Assembly (NCBI GenBank): GCA_017621875.1
Contig: JAGASE010000021.1
Location: forward strand, 104,996 to 168,995
Source: Clostridia bacterium
GTDB lineage: Bacteria; Bacillota; Clostridia; UBA1381
Direction: 5' to 3'
DNA length: 64,000 nt
Numbering within the stretch: the stretch's first letter is position 1; every line of letters starts with the position of its first letter. Positions 26,199 through 34,289 of the stretch are shown here, in pieces. Below the pieces are notes generated by a model. It saw only the letters and a program-made list of their open reading frames with translations, was not told the origin of the DNA and ran no database searches. A program made the position numbers and the translations under genes.

Positions 26199-26572
26199 TA
26201 AAAATTGATAAGGAAAAAGTTTTGATTTTGCATCAACTGATTGCCGAGGAAACGGGCGGCAGTGTTGGGGTCAGAGATGTTGACCTTTTAGAAAGTGCTC
26301 TTAATAACGCCTATGCTACATTTGACGGCGAGGAGCTTTATAAAACAAAAGAGGAAAAGGCGGCCGGTCTTGGATTTTATTTAATATCAAATCATGCCTT
26401 TGTTGATGGCAATAAAAGAATCGGTGTATATGTGATGCTGACCTTTTTAGAAGCCGAGGGAATTAAAATGAGCTGCACAAATTCGGATGTTGTTAATTTG
26501 GGATTGTCTGTTGCATCGGGAGAAATGAAATACGATGAAATTTTAAATTGGATTAAGAAATTTAAAATTTAA
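26195..26572 (+). CDS. Toxin, Fic/Doc family (death-on-curing)
   Basis: A 125-residue Doc-type toxin. The Fic motif is HAFVDGNKRIG, with H67, D71, N73, K74 and R75 visible. In phage P1, Doc phosphorylates elongation factor Tu; other Fic proteins transfer AMP. The Doc subfamily form (GN[K/R]R and short length) suggests the kinase type. The toxin is coupled to the Phd antitoxin by a 4-bp overlap. The pair has no other mobile genes beside it and sits between a GH13 gene and murD. Confidence 0.92.
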   Translation: MIKIDKEKVLILHQLIAEETGGSVGVRDVDLLESALNNAYATFDGEELYKTKEEKAAGLGFYLISNHAFVDGNKRIGVYVMLTFLEAEGIKMSCTNSDVVNLGLSVASGEMKYDEILNWIKKFKI

Positions 26573-26621
26573 TTTTTATCCCTAAATTGACAAAAGCATA
26601 CAATAAAATGGAGGGATATGT

Positions 26622-27977
26622 ATGAATCTTAATGAGTTTAAAAATACGGTTTATGATAAAAATATATCTGTAATCGGACTTGGGATTTCTAATCGTCCGC
26701 TTATAAAATATCTTGTAAAGCTGGGGGCTAATGTTACGGCGTATGATAAGCGTACCAAGGAGCAGCTCGGCGAAATTTATGACGAGTTTTCTGCTTTGGG
26801 AGTTAAGCTTATAACGGGAGAGAGCTATCTTGACGACTTGGGCGGTGAGATTATTTTCAAAACTCCCGGACTGCGTTTTGACCACCCGGCACTTTTGGCG
26901 GCAAAGGAAAAAGGAAGCATAATCACGAGTGAGATGGAGGTATTTTTCGATATCTGTCCGGCTCATATTATCGCAGTGACCGGCAGTGACGGAAAAACCA
27001 CTACTACAACGCTTATTCATAAAATGATGACGCAGCAGGGATACAAAACCTGGCTGGGCGGAAATATAGGAAATCCGCTGCTTACCGAAACCGAGCAGAT
27101 GAGTGAAAACGATTGGGTGATACTGGAGCTGTCAAGCTTTCAGCTTCATACTATGCGAAAATCGCCTGAGATTGCGGTAATAACAAATTTAAGCCCAAAT
27201 CACCTTGACGTGCATAAGGATTACGCCGAGTATATTGACGCAAAGAAGAACATAATGCTGTATCAGAATGGTACCTCAAAGCTGGTTGTAAACGCCTCAA
27301 ACGAAGAAACCGCAAAAATCGGAAAAGAGGCAAAGGGTACATGTGTTGACTTTTCGTCAAAGGAAAAGGCGTATGTATGTCTTGAAAATGGGCAGATTAT
27401 GCGTGAGGGCAAAGCTGTTCTTGATATATCGAAAATAAAAATTCCCGGTATGCATAACGTGGAGAATTATATGGCGGCAATAGCAGCTGTTGAGGGACTT
27501 GTTGACGATGCGGTTATAGCGGAGGTTGCAAGAACCTTCGGCGGCGTACCGCACAGAATAGAGCTGGTGCGGACAGTAAACGGAGTGCGTTATTACAACA
27601 GCTCGATTGATTCAAGCCCGAACAGAAGCATAAATACCCTTAAGGTTTTTGAGGATAAGGTAATAATGATTGCAGGAGGCAAGGATAAAGGCATCCCGTA
27701 TGATGAGATAGGACCTGCGATTTGTGAAAAGGTAAAAATACTTATCCTAATAGGAAAAACTGCGGAAAAGATAGAGCAGGCGGTCATGAAGGCAGGCGGA
27801 AACAATTATTTGCAAATCATACATTGCGATAGTTACGAAAGTGTTGTAAAAACTGCACACGACATGGCAAAAAGCGGAGATGTGGTGCTTTTGTCTCCGG
27901 CGTCTACAAGCTTTGATATGTTCTCAAATTTTGAGGAGAGAGGAAATTTATTCAGAAGCTTGGTATGCGAGCTTTAA
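26622..27977 (+). CDS. murD: UDP-N-acetylmuramoyl-L-alanine--D-glutamate ligase
   Basis: Adds D-glutamate to UDP-MurNAc-L-Ala in the cytoplasm. The N-terminal Rossmann-like domain is VIGLGISNRPLIKYL. The ATP-binding P-loop is VTGSDGKTTTTT (about 119-130). The central motif NHLDVHKDYAEYIDAKKNI and the C-terminal DSSPNRSINTL and SPASTSFDMFSNFEERG are typical of MurD. Length (451 aa) is normal. It is followed within about 18 bp by three M42 peptidase genes, away from the usual dcw cluster. Confidence 0.95.
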   Translation: MNLNEFKNTVYDKNISVIGLGISNRPLIKYLVKLGANVTAYDKRTKEQLGEIYDEFSALGVKLITGESYLDDLGGEIIFKTPGLRFDHPALLAAKEKGSIITSEMEVFFDICPAHIIAVTGSDGKTTTTTLIHKMMTQQGYKTWLGGNIGNPLLTETEQMSENDWVILELSSFQLHTMRKSPEIAVITNLSPNHLDVHKDYAEYIDAKKNIMLYQNGTSKLVVNASNEETAKIGKEAKGTCVDFSSKEKAYVCLENGQIMREGKAVLDISKIKIPGMHNVENYMAAIAAVEGLVDDAVIAEVARTFGGVPHRIELVRTVNGVRYYNSSIDSSPNRSINTLKVFEDKVIMIAGGKDKGIPYDEIGPAICEKVKILILIGKTAEKIEQAVMKAGGNNYLQIIHCDSYESVVKTAHDMAKSGDVVLLSPASTSFDMFSNFEERGNLFRSLVCEL

Positions 27978-27995
27978 GAAAGGAATAGTTTTAAA

Positions 27996-29036
27996 TTGAA
28001 AGAGCTGATAAAAAAATTAAGCGATATGCGTGGCATTTCGGGCTTTGAATATCGCATAAACGAGGAAATAAAAAAGCTTTTCGAGCCTTATGCTGACGAG
28101 GTATATATCGACGATATGGGCAACGTAACGGCGGTAAAAAAATGCGGAAAGCAGAATGCGAAAAAGGTGCTGCTTGAAGCACATGCCGATGAAATCGGGC
28201 TGATGGTAAAGGATATTGACGAGCGTGGATTTATAACGATAGTAAATGTTGGCGGAGTTGACCCGCGTATTTTGCCGTCAAGCGAGGTTATTGTTCATGC
28301 AAAGCGTGATATAAAGGGAGTTATCGGAGCAAAACCGCCTCATCTGCAAGCAGGAGGAGAGGCGGACAAAAGCTCCAAAATAACCGATATGGCAGTGGAT
28401 ACAGGACTTTCGGCAGATGAAGTAAAGAAGCTTGTTTCGATTGGCGACAGCATTACGCTGTCTCAGTCCTCAGGTGAGCTTTTGTCGGGACAGCTTTCCG
28501 GAAAATCTCTTGATGACCGTGCAAGCATTGCTGCCCTTGTTACGGTACTTAAAAATCTTGAACGATTTGAGCTTGATGTTGATGTATACGCTGTAGCGGC
28601 GGTTAAGGAGGAGGTCGGCGGTTTTGGTGCAATGACTGCGGCGTACCGCATAAACCCCGATATTGCTATCGCTGTTGATGTATGTCACGGAGTAACGCCG
28701 GACAATTCCTATAGTGCATATGAGCTTGGCTGCGGTGCAGTTGTAACCTGCGGACCGAATATTCATCCGAAAATATTTGACAGGCTTATGGACACTGCAA
28801 GAGAGTATAACATAAAAACCGAAATTGATGTTGACGGCGGAAATACGGGCACTGATGCATGGGTGATGCAGGTTGTACGCAGTGGAATCCCGACGGGGCT
28901 TTTGTCAATTCCGCTTAAGTATATGCACACCAGCGTGGAAACCGTTGCGGTTTCAGACGTTAAGGCGGTGTGCGACCTTCTTACGTTTTTTGTGCAGAAG
29001 CTTGATGCAGATATGGAGGAATGGTTATGCTTATAG
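27996..29036 (+). CDS. M42 family metallo-aminopeptidase, copy 1
   Basis: A 346-residue cytosolic di-metal aminopeptidase of the FrvX/glutamyl aminopeptidase group, usually forming dodecameric tetrahedral shells. Metal and catalytic residues are visible in LEAHADEIGLMV, SLDDRASIA, KEEVGGFGA and AVDVCHG, with MHTSVETV near the end. The start is TTG at 27996, with AAAGGA eleven bases upstream. It overlaps the next copy by 10 bp. A peptide-recycling role after proteasome-like proteolysis is known for the family. Confidence 0.92.
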   Translation: MKELIKKLSDMRGISGFEYRINEEIKKLFEPYADEVYIDDMGNVTAVKKCGKQNAKKVLLEAHADEIGLMVKDIDERGFITIVNVGGVDPRILPSSEVIVHAKRDIKGVIGAKPPHLQAGGEADKSSKITDMAVDTGLSADEVKKLVSIGDSITLSQSSGELLSGQLSGKSLDDRASIAALVTVLKNLERFELDVDVYAVAAVKEEVGGFGAMTAAYRINPDIAIAVDVCHGVTPDNSYSAYELGCGAVVTCGPNIHPKIFDRLMDTAREYNIKTEIDVDGGNTGTDAWVMQVVRSGIPTGLLSIPLKYMHTSVETVAVSDVKAVCDLLTFFVQKLDADMEEWLCL

Positions 29037-30049
29037 AGGAATTAACAAATTTAAACGGCGTCAGCGGAGACGAGGGCGAGATAAGAGCCTTCATACGCTC
29101 ACAGCTTGAGCTTTACGCCGATGAAATCATAACAGATACAATTGGAAATCTCATTGCACTGAAAAAAGGCGATGGGCAAAAGCGGATAATGCTGTCTGCA
29201 CATATGGACGAGGTCGGATTTATCGTCAGCGGAATAACTGACAAGGGATTTATCGAGTTCAAAACAGTCGGCGGAATTGATACACGCGTTATAATATCCA
29301 AAAAGGTTGTTATCGGTAAAAATAAGGTTAAGGGCGTTATCGGAATGAAGGCGATACACCTTCAGAAAAGGTCGGAGAGAGAGTCTGTGCCGCGAGTTCG
29401 CGATATTTTTATTGATATCGGTGCAAAGGACAAAAAAACTGCGGAGGAAAAGGTGAAGCTCGGCGATTACATTGCGTTTGACACGCAGTTTGAAATGCTC
29501 GGCGAGGATACCGTGAAAGCAAAGGCTATAGACGACAGAGCCGGATGTGCAATACTTTTGGAGCTTATCAAAAAGCCGGTAAAGTATGACACGTATTTTT
29601 GCTTTACAACACAGGAGGAGGTCGGACTTCGTGGAGCAAGAGTTGCGGCACACAGGATAAATCCCGATATTGCTCTTGTTTTAGAGGCAACCACCTGCAG
29701 TGACGTATACGGCTTTGACGAGCATGAGTATGTAACCTCTATGGGAGAGGGTGCGGTTGTGACCTTCATGGACCGCACAACGATTGTGGACAAAAAGCTT
29801 CGCAGCTGGCTTTACGATACAGCAAAAAATGTGGGTATCCCGGTGCAGTACAAGCGTACTACCGCGGGCGGAAACGATGCCGGCAGAATACATCTTACAC
29901 GCGGCGGCGTGAAAACGGCGTCGGTATCTGTGCCATGCAGATATCTTCACTCGCCCTGCGGATTGGCGTCTTTAAAGGATATTAAGGCAGCTTGTGATGT
30001 TGCGGAAATGTTTTTAAGCCGTATCGATGAAGCGTTAGGAAAGGAATGA
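29027..30049 (+). CDS. M42 family metallo-aminopeptidase, copy 2
   Basis: A 340-residue paralogue of copies 1 and 3. Ligand motifs are SAHMDEVGFIV, AIDDRAGCAI, TQEEVGLRGA and VLEATTCSD. A Glu is used where copies 1 and 3 have Asp (VDVCHG, VDITDTG), a known variation in the family. The last motif is RYLHSPCG. ATG 29027 is preferred over the ATG at 29021, because GGAGGA (29015-29020) needs a gap. It is the middle gene of the tandem trio and translationally coupled to copy 1. Confidence 0.92.
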   Translation: MLIEELTNLNGVSGDEGEIRAFIRSQLELYADEIITDTIGNLIALKKGDGQKRIMLSAHMDEVGFIVSGITDKGFIEFKTVGGIDTRVIISKKVVIGKNKVKGVIGMKAIHLQKRSERESVPRVRDIFIDIGAKDKKTAEEKVKLGDYIAFDTQFEMLGEDTVKAKAIDDRAGCAILLELIKKPVKYDTYFCFTTQEEVGLRGARVAAHRINPDIALVLEATTCSDVYGFDEHEYVTSMGEGAVVTFMDRTTIVDKKLRSWLYDTAKNVGIPVQYKRTTAGGNDAGRIHLTRGGVKTASVSVPCRYLHSPCGLASLKDIKAACDVAEMFLSRIDEALGKE

Positions 30050-30054
30050 AATAA

Positions 30055-31023
30055 ATGGAGTTATTAAAAAAACTGACAGCGTGTGACGCACCCTCCGGAA
30101 ATGAAGAGAAAATTACGGAGCTTATTAGAGCTGAAGTAGAAGGCTATGCCGATGAAATATATACCGACGCACTCGGAAATCTTGTTGCAAGAAAAAAGGG
30201 CAGCGGCAAAAGGGTTATGCTTGCTGCACATTGCGATGAAATCGGAGTTGTGGTTACTTTTATTGATGAAAAGGGGTTTTTGCGGTTTTCCGATGTAGGA
30301 GGTCTTTATTTAAGAAACCTCATTAACCGAAAGGTACGCTTTGAAAATGGTACAATCGGCGTGATAGGGACCGAGGAGGAAAACGAAAAAAGAGCGATGT
30401 CAAAAATGTATATTGATATCGGTGCCGCATCGCGTGAGGAGGCGGAAAAACTGGTTTCAATCGGGGATATGGCGGCGTTTGTGGGTGATTTTTATGTGCA
30501 AAACGGCAGAGTTATTTCAAAGGCACTTGATAACAGAGCCGGCTGCTATGTTTTGATAGAGACGCTAAAAAATGTGAAATCGGATAACGATTTGTATTTT
30601 GTTTTCACAACGCAGGAGGAGGTCGGACTTCGCGGTGCGAGAACCGCGGCTTATGCAATAAAGCCGGAATATGCACTTTCTGTTGACATTACCGATACGG
30701 GTGATACGCCAAAAGCTCCGAAGATGGCGGTAAGACTCGGTGAGGGAGCGGCTGTTAAGGTCATGGATTATTCGGTTATAACAAGCCGCGAGGTGAGAGA
30801 AAGCCTTGTGAGTCTTGCAAAGGATAACGGAATTAAGTATCAGCTTGAAATAATGACTGACGGCGGTACCGACGCAGGAGTAATACATTTTACCGGCGAG
30901 GGAGTAAAAACAGGCGGAATTTCCATTCCGACAAGATATATTCATTCTCCGTCCGAAATGATAAGCGTTGATGACTTAAATGCCTGTGTTCAGCTTGCAA
31001 AATTGTTTGCAGAGAATATTTAG
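30055..31023 (+). CDS. M42 family metallo-aminopeptidase, copy 3
   Basis: A 322-residue paralogue, slightly shorter in the PDZ-like insertion after residue 90 (GVIGTEEENEKRAMS against longer forms in copies 1 and 2). Motifs are LAAHCDEIGVVV, ALDNRAGCYV, TQEEVGLRGA, SVDITDTG and RYIHSPSEM. The catalytic Asp region reads DN rather than DD. It starts 5 bp after copy 2. The trio may form homo- or hetero-oligomers with different residue preferences, as reported for archaeal TET peptidases. Confidence 0.92.
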   Translation: MELLKKLTACDAPSGNEEKITELIRAEVEGYADEIYTDALGNLVARKKGSGKRVMLAAHCDEIGVVVTFIDEKGFLRFSDVGGLYLRNLINRKVRFENGTIGVIGTEEENEKRAMSKMYIDIGAASREEAEKLVSIGDMAAFVGDFYVQNGRVISKALDNRAGCYVLIETLKNVKSDNDLYFVFTTQEEVGLRGARTAAYAIKPEYALSVDITDTGDTPKAPKMAVRLGEGAAVKVMDYSVITSREVRESLVSLAKDNGIKYQLEIMTDGGTDAGVIHFTGEGVKTGGISIPTRYIHSPSEMISVDDLNACVQLAKLFAENI

Positions 31024-31036
31024 ATTGTTTTGCCTC

Positions 31037-31065
31037 TTGCATTATTCGCAATAATGTGGTATAAT
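31037..31065 (+). promoter_or_regulatory. Promoter with palindromic spacer upstream of the histidine phosphatase
   Basis: TTGCAT (31037-31042), 17-bp spacer, TATAAT (31060-31065). CATTATT (31040-31046), CGC, AATAATG (31050-31056) is a perfect 7-bp inverted repeat lying between the two elements, a typical operator position. Confidence 0.75.
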
Positions 31066-31099
31066 TTTCTGCGGAAAAAGTTTGAAAGAAGGAAAAATG

Positions 31100-31741
31100 A
31101 TGACAAGACTACTTTTGGTGCGCCATGGACAGAGTATGGCAAATCTGGACGACATATTTGCGGGACATCTTGATGTTGAGCTGTCGCCGCTCGGACACGA
31201 GCAGGCAGAGAGAACTGCAGAATTTATTGCCGAAAATTATAAGGTAGATAAAGTTTATGCAAGCGACTTAAAACGTGCCTATAAAACGGCGGAGCATATT
31301 GCCGCCAAATTTGGTTTGGAGGTTATTCCGGTTAAGCAAATGCGTGAAATTTCCGCAGGAGAGTGGGACGGCGAGACGTTTGACGCTCTTTGGGAGAAAT
31401 ATCCCGAAGAGTTTGGCATGTGGAAAAATGACATCGGAAATGCCGGCTGCACAGGTGGAGAAACGACAAAGGAGATGGCTTGCCGAATTGCTTCGGCACT
31501 TGAAAAAATCGCACAGGAGAATGAAGGCAAAACCGTTGTTGTTGCCACTCATGCAACACCGATACGCGTAACGCAGTGTGCGTGGCAGGGAATATCCTTT
31601 GATGGTATGAAGGATATTGATTGGGTTTCAAATGCCTCGGTAACGGAGGGCGTTTATGAAAACGGCGTATTTAAAATGGTAAAATCAGGTCAGGACGCAC
31701 ATCTTGCCGAGCTTAAAACTGAGCTTCCTGCAAATGTGTAG
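31100..31741 (+). CDS. Histidine phosphatase family protein (phosphoglycerate mutase-like)
   Basis: A 213-residue phosphatase of the branch that includes cobC and GpmB. The phospho-histidine motif is LLLVRHGQSMAN (RHG at residues 8-10 from ATG 31100). The second His is in VVVATHATPIRV, and the acid residue in REISAGEWDG. The start is ATG 31100, six bases after GAAGGA; an adjacent ATG at 31097 and a TTG at 31082 are less likely. It has its own promoter and is convergent with the thioesterase gene. The substrate is not determined. Confidence 0.88.
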   Translation: MTRLLLVRHGQSMANLDDIFAGHLDVELSPLGHEQAERTAEFIAENYKVDKVYASDLKRAYKTAEHIAAKFGLEVIPVKQMREISAGEWDGETFDALWEKYPEEFGMWKNDIGNAGCTGGETTKEMACRIASALEKIAQENEGKTVVVATHATPIRVTQCAWQGISFDGMKDIDWVSNASVTEGVYENGVFKMVKSGQDAHLAELKTELPANV

Positions 31742-31799
31742 CATACATAAGCGGGAGGCATATCTGCAGACGTTTGAAGATATTTGATATAGTTACATT

Positions 31800-31830
31800 G
31801 AAGCATGCTCTAAAGCTTGCTTCTTTTTTT
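31800..31830 (+). terminator. Terminator of the histidine phosphatase gene
   Basis: GAAGCA (31800-31805) pairs with TGCTTC (31818-31823), with extra inner pairing (AAGCATGCT/AAGCTTGCTT), then eight T. It overlaps the end of the convergent thioesterase gene. Confidence 0.8.
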
Positions 31831-32262
31831 TCGTCGCTCAAGTGCTGCCTGCCATTCGGCACGATCCTCATCGCAGGTCAGTTCAAGCTCCGGTATTTCG
31901 GTAGGTCTGTCATTTTCATCAAGTGCAACCATAACAACGTGTGCTTTGTTTATAAGGCTTTTGCTGCCGTCAAGGTGCTCAATATATGTGTTCACACATA
32001 CCTCCATTGAGGTTTTTCCGGCGTACGCGATGCGGCCTGTAAGAACTATTGTGTCGTTCGCACGTGCAGCTTTTTTAAATTCAAGTCCGTCCACCAAAAC
32101 TGTGGTAACATTTCGCTCGCTGTGACGCCTTGCAGTAACCGCAGCAACAATGTCAATCCATTGCATGAGTTGCCCACCGAAAAGTCTGCCGAAACCGTTC
32201 ATGCTTGATTGTGTCAGAATCTGAACTTGCTGTGTAAAAGAATCCTGTACTGTTTTTTTCAT
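31810..32262 (-). CDS. Acyl-CoA thioesterase, hotdog fold (YciA/BFIT type)
   Basis: A 150-residue cytoplasmic thioesterase that hydrolyses acyl-CoA. The hotdog helix and active-site region NGFGRLFGGQLMQWIDIVAAVTARRH carries the N/G-x-x-x-G-G pattern with D. Further segments are VLVDGLEFKKAARANDTI and KAHVVMVALDE. The C-terminal lysine/arginine-rich tail is unremarkable. It reads toward the histidine phosphatase gene with shared terminator sequence. The acyl chain preference is not predictable. Confidence 0.88.
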   Translation of the reverse strand: MKKTVQDSFTQQVQILTQSSMNGFGRLFGGQLMQWIDIVAAVTARRHSERNVTTVLVDGLEFKKAARANDTIVLTGRIAYAGKTSMEVCVNTYIEHLDGSKSLINKAHVVMVALDENDRPTEIPELELTCDEDRAEWQAALERRKKRSKL

Positions 32263-32388
32263 AATTTATCTCCTCGCTGATATTCCTATTAGCTATTTTG
32301 CCGCAAAAAACGAATATAATTACCGCTTTTTGAAAAAATAACTTTTTTAAACCGATGTGCTTTTTGAGAATAAAATAGTATTAGGTTA

Positions 32389-32417
32389 TAGACATGGGAA
32401 AGATTTTGTGTTAAAAT
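32389..32417 (+). promoter_or_regulatory. Promoter for the yqeG-aroE-aroK operon
   Basis: TAGACA (32389-32394), 17-bp spacer, TAAAAT (32412-32417) with an upstream TG, making an extended -10. Confidence 0.65.
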
Positions 32418-32446
32418 ATTCCTATGTATAAGAGCGGAGGGGCTGT

Positions 32447-32938
32447 ATGTTTAAAAGATTTTATCCCGATTATAAATTTAATTCCGTAAGGGACATAGAT
32501 GAGGACTTTTTCAGGAAGAATAATATAAAATTTGCACTTCTTGATATAGACAACACCTTAGTGAGCTATACTGTGCCAAAGGCTGATGAGGCTGCAAAGG
32601 GCTTTCTTGAAATGCTTGATAATGCAGGTATAGAATACGCGTTTGTTTCAAACAACCATAAAGAACGAGTGGAAAGGTTTGCAAAGGAGTTTGGTGCGAT
32701 TTACGTACATGACGCTGCAAAGCCGCTGCTTTTCGGAATAAAGCGTGCGATGCGTGCATTGGGAGCTAAGCGTGAAAATACTGTATTAATTGGTGACCAG
32801 GTTTTCACTGACGTCTATGCAGGAAAACGGGCAGGACTTTTAACGGTCATGGTAGACCCGATAGAGGCAAAAGAAACTCCGTTTTTTGAGATAAAGAGAA
32901 AGTTAGAAAAATTTGTGTTAAAGGATTATAAGGGCTAA
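32447..32938 (+). CDS. yqeG: YqeG family HAD-IIIA phosphatase
   Basis: A 163-residue HAD phosphatase. Motif I is LLDIDNTLV with D33 and D35, motif II is FVSNN, and motif III/IV is IGDQVFTDVYAGKRAG. The N-terminus FYPDYKFNSVRDID is typical of YqeG, often found beside shikimate pathway or yqeH genes in Firmicutes. The substrate is not established. It overlaps aroE by one base (TAATG), so it belongs to the same operon. Confidence 0.93.
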   Translation: MFKRFYPDYKFNSVRDIDEDFFRKNNIKFALLDIDNTLVSYTVPKADEAAKGFLEMLDNAGIEYAFVSNNHKERVERFAKEFGAIYVHDAAKPLLFGIKRAMRALGAKRENTVLIGDQVFTDVYAGKRAGLLTVMVDPIEAKETPFFEIKRKLEKFVLKDYKG

Positions 32939-33756
32939 TGAAAAAACTTGCAATAATAGGATACCCGGTGTCGCACAGCTTTTCGCCGGCTATGCACAAT
33001 TTTATATCGGAAAAGGTAAATGCCGATTACAGATATGAGGCGATAGAGATACCTCCGGAAAGGCTTGGCGAGGGCGTTTTAAAGCTTAGGGAGGACAACA
33101 TCTGCGGCTTTAATGTGACAGCTCCGCATAAGTTTGAGATATTGAAGTATTTAGATGAGGTGTCGGAGCAGGCAAAGCGGTACGGTGCAGTAAATACAGT
33201 AGTGAACAAGGACGGTCGGCTTATCGGTTTTAACACCGACGCAGACGGATTTTATATGTCCCTTTTAAATTGCGGAATAACCCCTGAAGGAGCAAATATT
33301 CTTATGCTTGGAGCGGGAGGTGCCGCACAGCCGGTAGCAATTAAGCTGGCGGAAATCGGAGCCGCATCAATAACTGTGATAAATCGTACAGCGGAAAAGG
33401 CGGAAAGGCTTCGGGAATATGTAAAAGCCTGCACAGGGTATGAGATAAGTACAGAAAAAACACGCGGACATTATGATATTGTTATAAATTGCACAACTTT
33501 AGGAATGGGAAAAAATAAGGATATGTCTCCTCTTTCGGATTTGTCGGTGATTGATGAAAATACCGCAGTTGTCGATATGATTTACAACCCGTCCGAAACG
33601 GTGCTTTTAAAAAGTGCGAAAGGGCTGGGAGCAAAGACGGTTAACGGACTTGGAATGCTGATTTTTCAGGGGATTTTGGCATATCGCCTGTTTACGGGAA
33701 TTGATATTCCCGATTCTATTTCAAAAGATATACAAAAAGAGGTATTTAAAGTATGA
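32938..33756 (+). CDS. aroE: Shikimate dehydrogenase
   Basis: Reduces 3-dehydroshikimate to shikimate with NADPH in aromatic amino acid synthesis. Substrate-binding SHSFSPAMHN and NVTAPHKFEI (catalytic Lys) are visible, as are GFNTDADGF, the nucleotide-binding GAGGAAQPVAIKL (about 122-135) and NRTAEKA. Length (272 aa) is standard. It is coupled to yqeG upstream and overlaps aroK by four bases, so consecutive pathway steps are co-translated. Confidence 0.95.
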   Translation: MKKLAIIGYPVSHSFSPAMHNFISEKVNADYRYEAIEIPPERLGEGVLKLREDNICGFNVTAPHKFEILKYLDEVSEQAKRYGAVNTVVNKDGRLIGFNTDADGFYMSLLNCGITPEGANILMLGAGGAAQPVAIKLAEIGAASITVINRTAEKAERLREYVKACTGYEISTEKTRGHYDIVINCTTLGMGKNKDMSPLSDLSVIDENTAVVDMIYNPSETVLLKSAKGLGAKTVNGLGMLIFQGILAYRLFTGIDIPDSISKDIQKEVFKV

Positions 33757-34289
33757 ATATTGTACTCACAGGATATATGGGCAGCGGAAAAACTGCTGTC
33801 GGCACTTATCTTGCAGAAAAACAAGGGCTGACCTTTTTGGATAGTGACAGCATGATTGAACAGCAGTGCGGCATGAGCATATCGGAAATTTTTGCAGCAA
33901 GCGGTGAAGAATATTTCAGAAGTGTTGAGGCAGAGGTTATAGAGCGTATTTCAGAGTATGACGGTGCTGTGATTTCAACAGGCGGCGGTGTGGTTTTAAA
34001 CACCCAAAATATTGCCGAGCTTAGAAAAAACGGCGTGATTGTCAATCTTGAGCCGGAGGAGGACGTAATTCTGACAAGACTGGGTGCGGACGACGGAACA
34101 AGACCGCTTATTAAGGACAGCTCAATGACGGAAATTTTAGAAAGATTTAATGCGAGAAAACCGTATTATGATAACTGCGATATAAAAATCAAGGTCACCA
34201 AGGATAAGGGAATTGCGGAAGTGGCAGAGGAAATTTTAAGAAGCTTGGAGGAAAAATATGAAGGCGAATTTCGGAGCAGCGGGAAATAG
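33753..34289 (+). CDS. aroK: Shikimate kinase
   Basis: Phosphorylates shikimate using ATP. The P-loop GYMGSGKTA is at residues 7-15. The shikimate-binding DSDSMIEQ (D31-D33) and EEYFRSVEAEVI are present, and STGGGVVLN is the family GGG motif. The lid residue R is in DGTRPLI. Length (178 aa) is normal. Its end overlaps the next gene by 32 bp. Confidence 0.95.
   Translation: MNIVLTGYMGSGKTAVGTYLAEKQGLTFLDSDSMIEQQCGMSISEIFAASGEEYFRSVEAEVIERISEYDGAVISTGGGVVLNTQNIAELRKNGVIVNLEPEEDVILTRLGADDGTRPLIKDSSMTEILERFNARKPYYDNCDIKIKVTKDKGIAEVAEEILRSLEEKYEGEFRSSGK

Noticed and set aside
25956..26572. Mobile island around the Phd/Doc pair.
   Set aside because: No integrase, transposase, repeats or tRNA boundary flank it, so there is no direct sign of a mobile element.
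26587..26609. TTGACA and TAAAAT before murD as a promoter.
   Set aside because: The spacer is only 11 bp, too short for sigma-A. murD may be expressed from elsewhere or by a weaker promoter.
26562..27020. Reverse open frame opposite the 5' part of murD.
   Set aside because: It is fully antisense to murD, with no ribosome-binding site and no recognisable product.
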